Shown piece after piece: positions 47,901-57,344 of a stretch of 64,000 nt of DNA; positions within the stretch are counted from its first letter, which is position 1; every line of letters starts with the position of its first letter. The stretch comes from Strongylocentrotus droebachiensis (taxonomy: Eukaryota; Echinodermata; Echinoidea; Camarodonta; Strongylocentrotidae): positions 1 to 64,000 of the forward strand of contig JAVYIG010007883.1 in NCBI GenBank assembly GCA_035222895.1. Direction: 5' to 3'. A program made the translations under genes and the position numbers. A model generated the notes under the pieces. The model worked only from the letters and a program-made list of their open reading frames with translations, was not told the DNA's origin and made no database searches.

Positions 47901-48248
47901 TTTTTATTTTCACTCCTCTTTAGGGAGCATCCCAATGAAAAGGTGCCTTACCACTACTACGACCCCTCCTCCAAGCCCGAGTGCACGTACTACCACACGA
48001 GCGAGGTCAGGCTGACGAGCGGTCATCTCTTCATCACGGAGAAAGCGGTATTCGCCCGCTGGTCAAACATCTACAACATCCACTTCCATTACCCGTACTG
48101 GGAACCGCGGCCGTACAGCGTCAGCGACACGCTTAGAACTCCTTTCCTCTTGCGCTACCATATAGCCAACAACAGACTCTTTGCAAAGTATCCCTACTGG
48201 AAGCTCTACTTCCACTTTGCCGGAATATTTTACCCCCTGGTGCATTGA
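26116..48248 (+). CDS. ST6GALNAC5-like: ST6GALNAC5/6-like alpha-2,6-sialyltransferase (gene-level entry, four recognised coding exons)
   Basis: The coding segments are 26116-26481, 36346-36767, 43648-43755 and 47924-48248. All boundaries are AG/GT and the phases match (0, 2, 2), giving 406 residues plus stop; the start codon lies upstream. The product is a Golgi type II glycosyltransferase of family GT29, which transfers sialic acid from CMP-Neu5Ac, in this branch in alpha-2,6 linkage to GalNAc of glycolipids or O-glycans. Numbering from the first codon at 26116: membrane anchor about 5-24, Pro-rich and helical stem 46-90, L motif starting at Cys131 ([12 protein letters not shown], then [11 protein letters not shown]), S motif 269-293 (WLSTGWYTM, Cys284, NVYGMV), motif III HYYD 309-312, and VS motif His333-X4-Glu338. 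In the family Cys131 and Cys284 form the L-S disulfide. [11 protein letters not shown] and WLSTGW place it nearer ST6GALNAC5/6 than ST3GAL or ST8SIA; the exact vertebrate orthologue and acceptor are not decided. Confidence 0.93.
26511..27043 (-). mobile_element. RT-core element B (TACCGTATTTGCCGGCG ends)
   Basis: The left end TACCGTATTTGCCGGCG is mirrored exactly at the right (CGCCGGCAAATACGGTA), with AAGGCCGCAG just inside both. The RT-derived core is on the minus strand (about 26590-26990): [16 protein letters not shown] and [20 protein letters not shown] are LINE RT motifs. The core is partial, so the element is non-autonomous. Confidence 0.82.
27336..27710. mobile_element. TTAA-flanked MITE, family B, copy 2
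   Basis: TTAAAGGTAAAGACCAGTA at the left is mirrored by TACTGGTCTTTACCTTTAA. The interior matches family B (GAAAGAAACGTTGTGGAATC, ATCATCAAAATGATAAGAAA). Confidence 0.87.
29336..29662. mobile_element. MITE of the TAGGCCTG family, reversed
   Basis: TTAGGCCTGTTTTCATCAGC at the left, GATGAGAACAGGCC at the right. The interior order (ACCAGTTAATTTGCG near the left) is reversed relative to 24339-24654. Confidence 0.85.
29835..30425 (+). mobile_element. RT-core element C (CGTTTAACCG-type ends)
   Basis: The left end has AAACGTTTAACCGTCCGG, and the right has AACCGTCCGGTTTTGAC followed by GGCGGTTAAACGGAATT in inverted sense. After long T runs lies the same RT-derived core as in elements A and B (about 29990-30340, plus strand); its ends are unlike theirs. 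Exact borders are uncertain. Confidence 0.7.
31853..32182 (+). repeat. Three-unit tandem repeat, about 115 bp
   Basis: CACAGTTGGGTGTCCATGTG and TTTACCTTGAAATACTTGTA recur with starts at 31861, 31976 and 32088. The third unit is the most diverged. Confidence 0.88.
33272..34374. mobile_element. 1.1-kb TIR element dense in TACGC/CGAGC words
   Basis: TTATGCCTCAGTCACACC at the left is mirrored by GGTGTGACTGAGGCATAA at the right, and GCAATACGC-type words follow in both ends. The interior is CpG-rich relative to its surroundings and saturated with TACGC, GCAAC, GCGAG and CGAGCTA on both strands. Overlapping ORFs (for example 33417-33782) follow from this word use and have no domain. It is non-autonomous; the superfamily is not recognised. 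Confidence 0.8.
35451..35739. mobile_element. MITE of the TAGGCCTG family
   Basis: TAGGCCTGGCTTCATCAGC at the left, GCTGATGAGGACAGGCCTA at the right. Same interior as 24339-24654 with a small deletion. Confidence 0.87.
36346..36767 (+). CDS. ST6GALNAC5-like: Sialyltransferase exon: L-sialylmotif
   Basis: The acceptor is TTGCCTGCAG (36345) and the donor GTAACG (36768); the exon enters in phase 0 and leaves after two bases of an Arg codon. It encodes the N-terminal half of the catalytic domain. [17 protein letters not shown] opens motif L, which continues through [32 protein letters not shown] and a His. In the family this motif binds the CMP-sialic acid donor. SNRST contains an N-glycosylation sequon. 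The exon ends in a Lys-rich stretch, [15 protein letters not shown], equivalent to the MLQFDELFKQET-type segment of vertebrate ST6GALNAC5. Base composition is clearly richer in G and C than the flanking introns, as expected for coding sequence. Confidence 0.95.
37241..37393. mobile_element. Palindromic MITE-like element
   Basis: GGGCATTAGTAAAATTACCC with CACTCGGTACCTT at the left is mirrored by AAGGTACATGTACCTTGTGT and GGGTAATTCTTATTAATGCC. The loop is GC-richer. Confidence 0.75.
37597..37724. mobile_element. Short palindromic element (about 47-bp arms)
   Basis: TCTCAAAACCGTTATAAGTC at the left is mirrored by GACTTATGACGGTTTTGAGA, with GGACATCCCAT/ATGGGATGTCC further in. Confidence 0.85.
37894..38287. 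mobile_element. TTAA-flanked MITE, family B, copy 3, reversed
   Basis: TTAAAGAGAAGGTTGAGTTC at the left, GAACTCAACTTTATCTTTAA at the right. The interior is the reverse complement of 20976-21310 (GTGTACAGTGCTTGTAACTT). Confidence 0.87.
39171..39735. mobile_element. Nested foldback element with partial duplication
   Basis: AATATGCTGGCTGATAATAA at 39171 is mirrored by TTATTATCAGCCAGCATATT ending at 39470; GAGGTAACGTAG/CTACGTTACCTC lies inside. A second right-arm copy (about 39595-39670) and a direct repeat of ATAATCATGAACTATTAAGG (39470s and 39670s) follow, so at least one extra partial copy is joined on. Confidence 0.8.
40271..41225 (+). repeat. Hairpin-bearing tandem repeat, six units of about 160-175 bp
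   Basis: Unit starts (CATGGATGTRCCATGG) are near 40272, 40443, 40603, 40770, 40939 and 41100. Each unit has GTATAGACGCCCCATGGATG, AGAGCAAGAAGGTTTTTA and AATAGCTCTG. Between units is the hairpin GGACCTACT-TCGT-AGTAGGTCC, five times. The last unit lacks it. Confidence 0.93.
42225..42372 (+). mobile_element. SINE 3' part with (ATT)n tail
   Basis: GGGTACCTGGCAGGAATTAA, a middle with GCGCCGCAGTGGCTGCC, then GCGCTATATAAGAAGCCACC and (ATT)n. This is the widespread echinoderm-style SINE body; the tRNA-like head is missing. Confidence 0.65.
42715..42960. repeat. ATTT microsatellite and AAAGTGCTTTACAG-type dispersed repeat
   Basis: (TTTA)n at 42719-42745, then GCACTTTATATGTAATGCCC and ATAAAGTGCTTTACAGATAC. 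The body has CTCTCTGGGGTGTATTC and ends near GAGTGGCAAATG. Confidence 0.4.
43648..43755 (+). CDS. ST6GALNAC5-like: Sialyltransferase exon: S-sialylmotif
   Basis: A short 108-base exon lies between a CTGTTACAG acceptor and a consensus GTAAGT donor (43756). The first base completes an Arg codon and the last two bases begin a Lys codon. It encodes [18 protein letters not shown] followed by [14 protein letters not shown]. This is the S motif, which contacts both donor and acceptor; its Cys pairs with the Cys of motif L. The single-exon S motif and its exact length match the vertebrate ST6GALNAC3/5/6 pattern. The reading frame is open upstream in the intron, but nothing there is conserved. Confidence 0.95.
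43988..44210. repeat. Left arm of an inverted pair, with an internal 69-bp duplication
   Basis: It matches 45415-45572 in inverted orientation (TAGTCTGAATGTTGTACATA, ACTGGGCGGGGCTT, GTCAGTTGACC). CTGGCAAGCTCTCATGTCAG through ACAACATTTCTTGAC is duplicated in tandem at 44079-44141 and 44148-44210. Confidence 0.8.
44570..44815. repeat. CT-rich microsatellite
   Basis: Pyrimidine-rich tract of CTCTCTCCCTTC-type units. The Ser/Leu/Pro ORFs here come from its composition. Confidence 0.95.
45415..45572. repeat. Right arm of the inverted pair
   Basis: Reverse complement relative of 43988-44210 (GAGGTCAGTTGAC, GCCCCACCCAGTAATGTG, CATTCAGACTAGATC), about 1.2 kb away, single copy. It could be one large foldback or two insertions of one repeat. 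Confidence 0.75.
46341..46955 (+). repeat. Three-unit tandem repeat, about 194 bp
   Basis: Units start TCCCAGGTAATAGCAT at 46341, 46573 and 46767 and contain ACCCTGGATCAACCCATATC and CTACCACCATTTTTGATACG. The first unit has an extra stretch of about 38 bases (CTCATCGTTTAAAGG). Confidence 0.93.
47243..47412. repeat. GA-rich microsatellite
   Basis: Purine-rich AGAGAG/GGGAGAG tract. The minus-strand Ser/Leu/Phe ORFs are its shadow. Confidence 0.95.
47924..48248 (+). CDS. ST6GALNAC5-like: Sialyltransferase terminal exon: motifs III and VS, C-terminal extension
   Basis: The acceptor is CTCCTCTTTAG (47923), and the first G completes a Lys codon. The exon encodes [14 protein letters not shown] (motif III), a Cys, then [14 protein letters not shown] carrying the VS motif His-X4-Glu; that His is the likely catalytic base in GT29. 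[12 protein letters not shown] matches the usual end of the vertebrate enzymes. Here the protein runs on for about 48 more residues, rich in Tyr, Phe, Arg and Trp ([28 protein letters not shown]), before TGA at 48246-48248. The extension is in the same frame, has coding-like composition and has no splice disruption, so it looks genuine. Confidence 0.93.
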
Positions 48249-51200
48249 TGCTGGGGGGCTATTGTAGATAGCGTATTTCTTGTCGTCATCATGTTCTTGT
48301 CGCTGTCATCGTATGGATTTTTTTTTCATCGTGACCGTGTTGTTAATGTTGCTTGTTTGGATGACGCTTGCATGCAGGAGTCATTCTTCGGACACGTCGA
48401 TGGATGTGATATGAAGTGAATTTACATGATATTAATGGAAAGGAAGGGAAAGAGGAGGAGAGCAAGGGAAAGAAGGAAGGAAAGGAAAGGAAGTATGCTT
48501 GGAAGCATACAATCAGCACGGTGAATAAGGTAGATGTTTCTTGCAAGAAAGAAAGATTTACTCATTCATCTAAAAGTTACAATGATGGGTTCTCAAGAAA
48601 CCAGGAGGACTTCACTCAAGTAGGATCTGCTTCATTGTACGACCCATCGTCACATGATCTACACCCTGACCTGTGATTGGTTGAACACGGGAAGCTCTTC
48701 GGCCCTTCCAGATTTCACCATGAGCGTCAAAAATGCTACTTAACTCCTTCTACCGTCGTACATGCACATGTAACATTCTCATTGCAGTGCTGGTTGTGAC
48801 AGTCAATTATTGAAATGGTTCCCTTGGAAATGCCATGATTAATGTGAAGGGTTTGTGTTTACCAGTGTAATGCTTTTCTTATAATGATTTACAACTGACA
48901 TTTACAGCAGGATGGTGATATATTTTGTAACACTCCAAGGTATACTAATGAAGGCTCGTTCAGATATGGCAAGGTAAACTGCCACAATTTTTGTGGCATA
49001 TAAAACGAATGGCAACCGCGTGCAACAAAGGACTTGCACGTATTTACCAAGTTTTTTTGTTATGAAGCGTATAACACTTTACGTCATCTTTATAAAAAAA
49101 AAAAACTGTGGTTTTGCCATGTCATATCTGAACAAGCCTCAAAGGTGAACAAAAATTGTTTTGGGTCGAATTTAAGGTTTGTACTGAAAATCTTGACTGG
49201 AATATTGGTATATAAAAAGTATGTTTTTCATTTTGGACTCATGTTTCTCACAATCATATTTGCAATCTTGCATTTCACTTCATGCTTCCTGAAATTGAGC
49301 CTCGTGAGAAAGCGAAATTGATATTCAGAAAGCAAACAACCTCTTTAAGGACACATGGATGAATCAAGACGGGAGGATAAGGGCTATTTTTTTGTATACC
49401 TCCTGCAAGCAATGCAATGCTGGGCGTTGCTTATCTGTATAAAATGTGTGTGTATCAGTATAGGGCTCTCTTTCCTTTGATTTGGCAATGAAGGCATCGT
49501 ACTGAGGCCTGAGTCAATTATTTCCTCTTTCTAGAAACCTTGTTTTTAAATTATCTAGCCAAGATGTGAATAATTAGTCATTCTAAATCAGAGTTGTACA
49601 TTTGTTTGTCCCTCTGAACGGGACAGCTAGTGTGAAATCGATGTCTGTGATTGATTCCGTGTTAGTGTCATGAGAGGGTGTGTGAGTGAGTCATAGATGT
49701 GAGCTAGTTAGTACAAGGTCCGACAAATCCTCGTCAGACGACGACGCGTTGATTAAATATAGACTAGAGGCAAGGATATGTTATCATCAGCGATTTCTGA
49801 TTACATATACCGGTATCTACAAGCTCATGTGATGTTTATATAAGAGTTGAGTATTCATTCATTAGACCCCAGTCACATTGCCTACTTGTTCCCGAACCGA
49901 CCAACTCTTGACTATGTGTCGTGATGTAATTTCCTGTGTGACGTGTTGTCAGTCTGGCGTTCGTCTCGTTTGGTGAGACTGAGGTGAAAGGCTGACCGAG
50001 TGCCATACCTGCAAAATTTGAATGATGTTTAGGGTCATATTTTATCTTTTTTAATTAATCTTGTCATGAATATTGATATTTGGGGTTTGGGCATTGATTT
50101 TTTAATTATGATGATATTGGTGCCATGTCATTTAGATCTAAGATAACTAGACTACGATCCGTGGAAGAATTGTCTAAACGTACCCAGAATATTCACAAAT
50201 TGTACAGCATTTAAATTCATGTTTTTGATAATTGATTTTATTCGCATGGCTGAGGGGAGGATACTCGAGAGGGAAAAAAAAGCACATGGTTTGCAATTGA
50301 AGATCTGTAAGCACCCAAGTATAAGTTAATCAGATTTTTTTTTCTTTCTTTTTGATCAGGTGTGAAATCTTTCTCATTACAAAAGCCTTTTGAATGAATT
50401 TCAAATTTAGCCATAGAAATAAATAATCAGAGGGATGGAAAAATTAATTCAGATATTGTTTAAAATAATCGGAACACCAAATTCCAAAATAATACCTACT
50501 TTCCATTGCCTTTAAACTTCGATAAAAACAGCCCTTGTAAACATGCTCGCTCAAAAGTATTTGTCTCAACTTTTGATGAAGGCTTTTTATAAAAATCACA
50601 GAAATACAGATGGCTGTCTATCATTCAGCGCTAAATTGGGAATGAATACGGTTTAAGAAACAGCTGATGGATAAATCATAATGTGAGGGTGGAGTTCTGA
50701 CTTCCTTCTTTGAAATATTGATTTACTCAGACCAACCATACTCTCTTATTTATCTCCTTTCATTTGAAAAAAAATGTGCTTGTATTCATTTTTCTTTTGT
50801 GTCTGTCCTTAGACAGAATATTTAAATTATGAACTTTTTTTTGCTTGCTCTTTTGCATTGAATGTTATCTTTGTTTACCTTTTCTCAAACATTTTTTTGT
50901 ACCCATTTTAACATTTCATCCTTGTCTATTCCCTTGAAGTTAATAAGGATTCGATCATTCAAAGGTATATGCCTGCATATTTATTTCCCGATGAAATTTG
51001 ATCATATTGTCAAAAGAAAATTGGCTTGAAATATCTTAAAAGGATGTATATTGTTGATCAGAGATTTGTTGTTGTTGTGAATATGACAGATATGCCCGTT
51101 GTGAAATGCACCCATTATTTATACGTAACCGAAAAGAGTAGATTACAACTAAATAAGCTTTAACAAAAAAATGTACATGTATTTTATCGTAGAATTGGTA

Positions 51201-51358
51201 AGTGGTGGAATTTGTATCAAATAGAACATTAGACAGAGCCAGTTTGATATCATATAACATCATTATTCATTAAATCATCTGTGATCAGCTTAAAGCCTCG
51301 CTAAATTGTCGGGAGCTCCATAAATTTGATGGCAAAATTTTACCTAAATTGTATTAAT
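48249..51358 (+). other. Probable sialyltransferase 3' UTR and downstream DNA
   Basis: No further coding signal. A purine-rich stretch at 48434-48491 (GGAAAGGAAGGGAAAGAGG) gives a basic ORF that is not a gene. No poly(A) signal can be assigned with confidence. Confidence 0.5.
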
Positions 51359-51578
51359 ATGATGTGAAAGGGGATGTCATTTAACACACACTTCTGCAAG
51401 GATCTCCACAAAATGTGTTTGAAGATGAATATTGATGAAATAATACAAAATTGAGGTTTTTCTGTGTAGAACAGTAAACCCAAATATGGTATTCTGTCAT
51501 CAATATTCATCTTCAAACAAATTTGTTTTGAGAATTCTTGTAGAAGTGCGTGTTTAATGTTAAACCCTTTCACATCAT
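51359..51578. mobile_element. Palindromic element, about 220 bp
   Basis: GATGTGAAAGGGGATGTCAT, ACTTCTGCAAGGAT and TTTGAAGATGAATATTGATG at the left are mirrored at the right, ending CCCTTTCACATC. The arms are imperfect, with a loop of about 55 bases. Confidence 0.85.
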
Positions 51579-51739
51579 TGTTCAATTTAAGTTAATTTTT
51601 GCAAAAAGGTTTTGGGCAAATTTTGGGCTCCCAACACTTTATTAGAGGGACTTTAAACTGCATACATGATGGTTTGGCATTATTGAATTGGTCATTGCTT
51701 CATTATGGTCAAGAATCACTATATAATGTGGGACTGAAA

Positions 51740-52130
51740 AAGCACAATTGGACAGTGCACGTTCCGGGTCAATATATATATTACACTATTATACAGGAGA
51801 TAGTAAAGTTTACAGTGTGTATACATTTAATTTGAACTACCGGTAAATGGGAAGTTGGTCTAATTCATATTCTAGCTTGCAAAGTATTTTTCACTAGCTC
51901 TATATTGTGCAGGAGAAAGCAGAGCTTTGAAGCGGGTATAGTTTGAACCAACTGTCATCGCAAAGCATTGGGGGAGTCGTTATTATCCATTTTCTACCTT
52001 ACACAATATTATGGACCAGCAGTATTACTATTACACATGAGATAGTATTAAAAGTGTGTGTAGTTTGAACCATGGGTCATATCTAAGTATTTGGCGAGTT
52101 GGCCTCATTAATTTCTGGCATATATGGTAT
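51740..52130. repeat. Degenerate tandem repeat
   Basis: GTTTGAACC-type words follow an AGGAGATAGTA-like block three times, roughly 110-127 bases apart (near 51828, 51938 and 52065). Strongly diverged. Confidence 0.45.
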
Positions 52131-53287
52131 CTCGGCCTAGCCCTTACATTATGCTAGCTTTAAGATCAAGACATTTGATGGGCCGACTGAGGAAGCCATG
52201 TTGGTTTCCAACAGGAAAGACTAGCGTATAGTCATGAAAACCTCTCCGTCAGTCAATGATGCAGATAGCTCTCAGCCGATTTAACAATAACCATGGTAAC
52301 GGGCTGCTGTTGCCCCAGGTGAAGAATAGAGTCATGTTGATTTCTGTGTCAGGCGATAGAGCACTCCCTGCACTGCTTACTTATGTATTATCCACAATGG
52401 CTGTCTGGCTGATGGTGACAACTGACATCCGGTGTTAATTACATGTACATGGTTAAGTACACGTGGAGGTCAAAATATGATTTAAGGAGCTCTTGAAGTA
52501 GGGTACTCGGTCAGGCTGATTTGTGGTCGCGGTGGAAAATTAAATCCTTAACTTGTTACCTCTATGCTCCTGAATTGGATAGATTTTCTGAATATTTACT
52601 TGAAAGCTAGAGAAAAAGATGAATTAAAATCACTGACCTCATCACTGGACATTAGTTACCATCACTACATTTTTAATCAAAATAATCCATCTTTTCTATG
52701 ATTTTCATCAAATTTTAGGCAGTATTCCAGTGTGGTGCATATAAAATAGATTTTTTAATTTCCAGAATAACACAAGGGTCTGTATCTTCCACTGACCTCT
52801 ATCATGGCAGTTTAACCATTGTATTTTTAAGTTAATTCACATAGCATTTTGAATCACGAGTACACAGCATGTCATTATTTTAAAAGACTATTCTGGGGTT
52901 ATTCTGTATTCATATCATATAACATCATGTGAATACTGTCTTTCAGCATACATGATACATGCAGGAGATCTACATAAAAAAAAAAACACATTGTGAAGCT
53001 ATCCCTTTCTAGATACTGTACACCATCTCAGCACAAGGTGGCGCTGTTCCACTTGTCCCCAAATAATTTTTGTTTTCCTGCTGTTCATTGAAGAAACTGC
53101 ATTGTGAACCATCTGTGATTGCTTGACAGTTACAACATAATCTACTTAGATTCAGATGGGTGCTATTTCATGTTTTAAAAAAATAGAATAATGCACTTGC
53201 AGTATTATTGTTCTTTGGCTCTTAGCATAAGCCATTATCTATCAATTTGATGAACCTTTGCCTTGTATGTTATATACCTTGTGTCAC

Positions 53288-53455
53288 CTGGGACCTGTTG
53301 CATAAAACTTACCATTAATGGTAACTCTGCCATCAATGCTTAGTAAATACCATTTTAACATTGCTCAACAGCCAATCAAAATCAAGTATTCCATGGAAGT
53401 TACCATTGTTGGCAAAGTAACCATCAGTGATAAGTTTTATGCAACGGGACCCCAG
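53288..53455. mobile_element. Palindromic MITE, about 168 bp
   Basis: CTGGGACCTGTTGCATAAAA with CTTACCATTAATGGTAAC is mirrored by GTAACCATCAGTGATAAG and TTTTATGCAACGGGACCCCAG. Confidence 0.87.
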
Positions 53456-56400
53456 ATCTTATTATTATATCATTTTTATTGATTTCTTCTCTTTGTTTTT
53501 TTTTGCGCATTTATCATCCATATAATCACTTACCGTACCTATAAAACACTTGGGAGTAGTCATATATGTAATGAAAAATGTACTACATTAGCGACGTTAT
53601 TTTGACTACATTCCGCCCTATATCTATTTATTGTGTTATTAATTTTACTACTGGTACTTGTTATTCTCCTATTTATGATATGTTTACCCCGCATGCTGAA
53701 AGTACATATTCGTGTCAACATATTATAGATACCGGTACTCTAAAATTGGCATCATTGAGTCTTGTATGCATGTTGTAGCCTACTGGTAGGGAGCTTGTAG
53801 AAGTGTTGCACTTTTATTAAAGTGGATACACTGAAATAATATGTGAAAGTCCTTGTTATTTCTGAAATAATATCAGCATTCATATTATGATGATGTGCTT
53901 TTGCCATCCAGTTTGTATATTACCGAGGCTCACCAATCTTGTGATTACCACAAGTATGAAAGGTAAGGAAGAAGAAAATATATTAATCTGCGACTTATTT
54001 TGTCACAACTTCTGTCTATGATGGTCCAAAGATTGTCCGTGTGTGTGCGCTAGAGACTATGACATGATGCACTGTAGGTTAAGACATAAATCATTGAGTA
54101 TTTGTAGGGATAGTTATTTACTATTGCACTCTCTCTTTTGTTGTTGTTGTTTGCCTATTCTTTTTTCCTGTGGGGAGTCTGAAGGAGAAGGAAAAGGGAA
54201 TATACTAAAGATGTTTGTTTAGGAGATCTCTGTGTTTCTATAATTATATGATTGTTATATTGGTTACAACTTCCTTTGAGTCAAGTCATTTGATTTCAAT
54301 TCAAATTATATCTTTTTAAAATTCTTGACCATTTTTATCATTTTGCATGTAATTATTGTTATGTTTGTCTGGAAGATTTTTACTAACTGTTTTCATGAAA
54401 TTAGAAAATTAAGGTTTTGAGTATGGGATACCGAAATCGCAAAATTTGGGTTTTGAGCATGCAGGGAAACCATGATCAGTTTTGAGTTTTCTTGATTATG
54501 CCATCATTCAACTTGAGAATTGACTTTTATTTATTTGTTTTTCACAAAAGGGCGTAAGAGTATTAGTAACATACTAACAAGTCGTGTTTGGTTGAAAAAA
54601 TAGTATCTCGCACTGATAAGGTATTTTAATTGGATAATTTCCTCATAATTAACAAGAGTTATGGTCATGCAGTGAAGTGCATTCTGATACTCATCTTATA
54701 GGTTCATTTCAAAAGTAAATTTCTTTTTGATACAATTTCTCCGGTCTGTGATAACCATTACTTAATTTGAGTTCAACATATGTTGCCAATTTGATAGCTT
54801 TGGATTACCACAATTCCTTTATTTAAAACAAATTAAAAAATGCTGTCTTTTGGATAAATGTATACCTTGATTTTGGGAATGAATTTTTCTCAAATGAGAG
54901 TCATGAAACAAAGCTGTTCATTGACAGATACTGGTATCAGATCTTCATATATGGTACTACTGTATAGTGCTTGACTTGACATAGTACTACACAGTCTTAA
55001 TTTATTGGAAGTTAGGGGGGGGGGGGTAAAAGAGATTGAGTATGTATGTGTGTTTTGTCTTATAATTGATTGCAACTTGAAATCAATCAAAACTCTGTAC
55101 TAAAGAGATGAGGGTTACTTGGTTTGCAATTGATTGGAGGTCTTGTACTCAATCTAGAGTCATTAATTGCAACTCTTTTATAAGACAAGGCCCCGATTTA
55201 TGAACGACTCGCTTATTACCATCCAACCACACATCGCATAATTGCTTTGTATTTTTATTAAAACTTACCTGCAGCAAGTTTAATTGGAGACATTCCTGTG
55301 AATAAATCTAGTGTGTGTTGTGCATGTATTGATCGGGAAAGACAAGTTCTAATTCATGTTTTTTTCTTGAATGCCTATTTAATATTTATGATACCCCACC
55401 TAAATACAACATTTGTACACATTTCCACTTTTCTATAGAAGTAAGCAATCTTGTTGAAGTGGTTTTAGGTAGTATAAGATATCATTTCAGACTGTTGATT
55501 GATCATCATTATTTTGTGGTATTTGATTGGCAGGGATCCTGTCAATTTTTGTAATGGTATGGTAACAAATAATCATTAATTCTGGGCAAGACTCCATGAA
55601 GTCTGTGTAATTTCTTAAAGAGCTCCCTCTATCGCCCAGTGACAGAGGTGTTGAGAATTGAGAATGGTGTATACTGTATAGATATCGATATCCATCTCTT
55701 GTATAATGTACATAATTCCTCCCTTTTTCTTCAAAGATGATAAGAATGTAATTGTGATTATGAATTTCATGACAATATGGATGTAAAAATGATCATATGT
55801 GCATCAATTTGTTGGGTAAATTTTCTCATTTTGTCTGTGTTTAAATTGGTCACGTAATATGTGCACCATTTGTTATTGCATATATGCCATTGCAAGATGA
55901 ATTATGTGTCGGTGCTGTGGTCAGCAAATGTTTGTCTGTTTGGAAATTGAGCCATTGTTTTTTGTCCCTTTTCCTTGCTAACCTTTGAATTTCAAATTGA
56001 TTTTTTTTTTTGCAATTTGTATATTTATGAACTGTACTTTTGAGCAGGCTGAAAATATTGCTAATTCGGACAAGAATCTTATAGTGGCAGATTTTATTTA
56101 TGATTGCTATTTAGAGGGTTTTTTTTTTTTATGTGGTTATTTTTTAGTTTCAGAAAGCATTGACTGCCATACTTGCTTTCTTGCATTTTGGCAACAATTA
56201 AATAATAATTTCTTCTATTGACAATTGCAGAGACAGGATGAAGTATTACTTTTTTTTTAAATGTGACTTATTTTTGTGATATTATGACTTCTGTCGTGCT
56301 GCTATTTGTTCTGTATCTCACTCTTCAAAATTGTTCAAGCTATGTTTGACTGTTAAGTAACATTTCACGTCCACGACTGGTCAGTTTGCGAACAGTACCA

Positions 56401-56689
56401 GTGTCGACACACACACACACACACAATTCAAATTCAAACCATGCATTGTAGCTTTACACTTTCCTATGTAGCATTTTTAAGAAAGAAAGTTTGTAGTTAT
56501 TGCAAAATGTACGATTGCACTAGGCTAGTGGCCAAGGGAGCTACTTAATGGATGAATTTCCCTTTTTTTTTAAATTGAAGAAAAGCAGTGTTATCAATTT
56601 GATTGGTTGGAGTGGGATTATACTCGGCCATGATTTGAATAAAAAAAAGTATGTATCCTCAACTATGCTGTGTTTCTTGTCTTTCTTAA
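53456..56689. other. Gene-free AT-rich stretch
   Basis: No supported gene. There is a G run at 55015-55026 and a CA microsatellite at 56408-56425. The ORFs are short and unconserved in appearance. Confidence 0.6.
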
Positions 56690-57240
56690 TTAGTGTGTAT
56701 AAATATTTATTCCAATAATGCTGAGAGATAGATAGATCATGGACGCTTTTGTATAAATTTTTAAACAGGTATGTATTGGAGTGAGTTTGGAGAATGAGAG
56801 TTGTAGACTAGGGTGTGGGAGAGATTGAGGGCTCATATTATTGTTGAGAGGGTAGGAAAATGGCGATATTACCCATATGTATCAGAATTAAATTTTATTT
56901 CAGTAATGTTGAGAGATGGATCATGGGCGCTTTTATATAAATGTTGACACATGTATGAGAGTTGTAGACTAGCCTCCATTGACTATTATTGAGGGAAGAG
57001 GCACTTTATTATCAGTCCAGGATTGGGATGGGTGTACTGTGGGAGAGATTGAGGGTTTATATTTTTGTTGAGATTACGATATTACCCATATGTATCATAA
57101 TTCATTTTTATTTAAGTAATGTTGAGAGATGGATCATGAATGCATTTTTTAATAAATTTTGATCCACAGGTATGTATGTATGTATTTGAGTCAAGAAGAG
57201 GCACAGTATTATTGGGGCATAGAAGTCTACTCTTAATGTG
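56690..57240. repeat. Three-unit degenerate tandem repeat, about 190-213 bp
   Basis: AATGTTGAGAGATGGATCAT, ATTACCCATATGTATCA and GTGGGAGAGATTGAGGG recur, with unit marks near 56717, 56905 and 57118. Confidence 0.85.
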
Positions 57241-57344
57241 TATAAAAGGGTGTAGAAAAGGACAGAGAAATATACATGTATAATGACTACAATGCACAGG
57301 CACAAGATATTTGCCCTTCTACAACGAATGTAATATGTACACAC

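Larger units (their letters stand above)
43756..47923 (+). other. Sialyltransferase intron between S-motif and terminal exons
   Basis: 4168-base GT-AG intron. It contains the inverted repeat pair 43988/45415, CT- and GA-rich microsatellites and the 46341 tandem repeat. No exon is seen. Confidence 0.93.
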
